In this document: positions 5,274-6,235 of the stretch, one piece after another
How the letters are laid out: every line of letters begins with the position of its first letter
Position numbering within the stretch: the stretch's first letter is position 1
Assembly (NCBI GenBank): GCA_003565035.1
Contig: PXDP01000483.1
Span: 1 to 6,235, forward strand
DNA length: 6,235 nt
Origin: PVC group bacterium
Lineage (GTDB): Bacteria > Verrucomicrobiota > Kiritimatiellia > SS1-B-03-39 > UBA6053
Direction: 5' to 3'
Notes under the pieces: model-generated
Told to the model about the DNA's origin: nothing
The model's input: only the letters and a program-made list of their open reading frames with translations
Databases searched by the model: none
Translations under genes and position numbers: made by a program

Positions 5274-5324
5274 GGAAAGAGATGCATGAGGATGCTTAAC
5301 CAAGATGCGCCCAGCAAAATTTCT

Positions 5325-5367
5325 TTGACTTTTTTCCATTGACAAAAACTATGTTGTTTTGTTCGAT
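5325..5367 (+). promoter_or_regulatory. possible promoter of the secreted-protein gene
   Basis: A perfect -35-like TTGACA (5339-5344) lies in an AT-rich stretch; the best hexamer 17 bases on is TTCGAT (5362-5367), matching only three of six -10 positions. A second option is TTGACT (5325-5330) with TATGTT (5350-5355), at a long 19-base spacing. The position suits a promoter, but neither pair is strong. Confidence 0.35.
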
Positions 5368-5389
5368 TTCTTTATGACTTAATCGTCCC

Positions 5390-5396
5390 GGAGAGG
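5390..5396 (+). promoter_or_regulatory. ribosome binding site of the secreted-protein gene
   Basis: GGAGAGG ends 6 bases before ATG 5403. A second ATG follows at once (5406), so either could be used. Confidence 0.7.
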
Positions 5397-5402
5397 TGGA
5401 AC

Positions 5403-6235
5403 ATGATGACAAACGCCAAATGTCCTTATAAATTTTCAGTATTCAAGCTCTTCTGTTGTTGTATATCCTCATTAATCCCCATGGGTTATGCGGCTGTTGA
5501 CCTGGTGATGACGGTCGGCATTCCGCTGGAGTCGGTGATAGTGGATTCCGATGATTCAGTCGCATTTTCATCTACACATCGGCAGGGGCTTCGTACGGAA
5601 ACCGAGGTGGAATTTTCAATCGCTGTGGGAACGCATGTGGGTGAATATCGGACTCGGGCGTTGATCGAAACGGCGGCCGGCGTATCCATACCCGTGATGG
5701 CAGGCACGGAATTCAGTAATGCTTTTACCGTGAACCTGGATGCCGGCACGCCAGGTCAGGAGAGCGCGAATCTGACGTTTGTCGCCAGACCGGTTCCCGA
5801 CGGGGAGGTGCTGGATACGAATTTGCGCTATCAGACGGTGGTCACCCTGCAGCGGAATGATGGCGGCACCTGGACGGATGTGGATACACAAACCACCGAT
5901 TCGGCGTTTGTGCCCCATTTCACCGGCCTGGATCCCGCCGCCGACGAGCTGCACGTGCTCGGAACCCTGGGGAATCTTGACGAGCCCGCTCGGGAATGGC
6001 TGATTGCCAGTTCGGCCACCGACAACGGCATTCCGCTCGAAATTCCCGTGACCCTGGTGCGGTACGATGCCTGGGACCAAAGCACTCCGAACAGTGACAT
6101 CATTCAATACCGGGCTCGTTTTGAGCTGGAAACGATGGCCGGTGTTTCGGTTCCCCTGCTGAACGACGGGATTGTCGCGGGCACGGTGGACATGGATGAA
6201 TTCGTGGAACCCGTCCCCGGAGAACTGCCCGGTGC
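5403..6235 (+). CDS. secreted protein with internal repeats, 3' end outside window
   Basis: The frame stays open from ATG 5403 to the window end, giving 277 residues with no stop. The N-terminus is a Sec signal peptide: a basic start with Lys6 and Lys10, a hydrophobic core FSVFKLFCCCISSLIPM (11-27), and a likely cleavage after GYA (Ala30). The mature part is rich in Thr, Val, Asp and Gly, with short alternating strands as in beta-sandwich surface or extracellular proteins. Two segments are clearly related: YRTRALIETAAGVSIPVMAG (82-101) and YRARFELETMAGVSVPLLND (236-255), 154 residues apart, so the protein is built of repeated modules of about 150 residues. No catalytic motif or anchor domain is visible; a C-terminal sorting or autotransporter domain may lie beyond the window. 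ATG 5403 is chosen for the GAGG spacing. Function unknown. Confidence 0.85.
   Translation, partial: MMTNAKCPYKFSVFKLFCCCISSLIPMGYAAVDLVMTVGIPLESVIVDSDDSVAFSSTHRQGLRTETEVEFSIAVGTHVGEYRTRALIETAAGVSIPVMAGTEFSNAFTVNLDAGTPGQESANLTFVARPVPDGEVLDTNLRYQTVVTLQRNDGGTWTDVDTQTTDSAFVPHFTGLDPAADELHVLGTLGNLDEPAREWLIASSATDNGIPLEIPVTLVRYDAWDQSTPNSDIIQYRARFELETMAGVSVPLLNDGIVAGTVDMDEFVEPVPGELPG

Noticed and set aside
4608..5345. Long minus-strand open frame opposite the NTF2-like gene
   Set aside because: Composition rich in His, Arg and Gly is typical of an antisense shadow of a GC-rich gene, and there is no ribosome binding site.

Overview
The window reads as bacterial chromosome with an intergenic region rich in repeats, followed by compact, conventionally organised genes. 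The style suggests the PVC superphylum, perhaps Verrucomicrobiota or Kiritimatiellota: GC-rich dispersed palindromes in long non-coding gaps, a solitary kinase-like gene of the kind found in mobile contexts, a DUF2283 pair, and a large secreted protein with a Sec signal. That placement is inference; no rRNA or marker gene is present.

Bases 1-914 hold no convincing gene. The most ordered part is a nested palindrome at 21-257: a long outer inverted repeat encloses three further hairpins, so a single strand could fold into a cloverleaf. A 9-bp unit repeated three times follows, then a long gap with a short coding-like remnant and a block that recurs about 1.3 kb downstream.

Bases 915-1520 encode a small protein-kinase-fold protein resembling the kinase domain of phage and plasmid polyvalent proteins. 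It lies between the two copies of the repeated block. The 1521-1945 gap contains several GC-rich hairpins typical of a dispersed repeat. A sigma70-like promoter at 1946-1974 then precedes a two-gene unit (1995-2458): an 81-residue DUF4258-like protein and a DUF2283 protein, overlapping by ATGA. It has the layout of a toxin-antitoxin module, but that function is not shown.

Bases 2696-5165 are ordinary chromosome. They hold a LOG-family phosphoribohydrolase (+ strand), a zinc-ribbon/coiled-coil protein convergent with it (- strand, 6-bp tail overlap), and a two-gene operon read away from the latter: a DUF2062 membrane protein and a membrane-anchored NTF2-like protein overlapping by ATGA. A secreted protein with a signal peptide and at least two related internal modules starts at 5403 and runs off the window end.

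The genes do not form one pathway. The two accessory units (the kinase-like gene and the DUF4258/DUF2283 pair) sit together in the repeat-rich half, and the housekeeping-like genes fill the other half. I found no CRISPR array, tRNA, rRNA, integrase or transposase gene.
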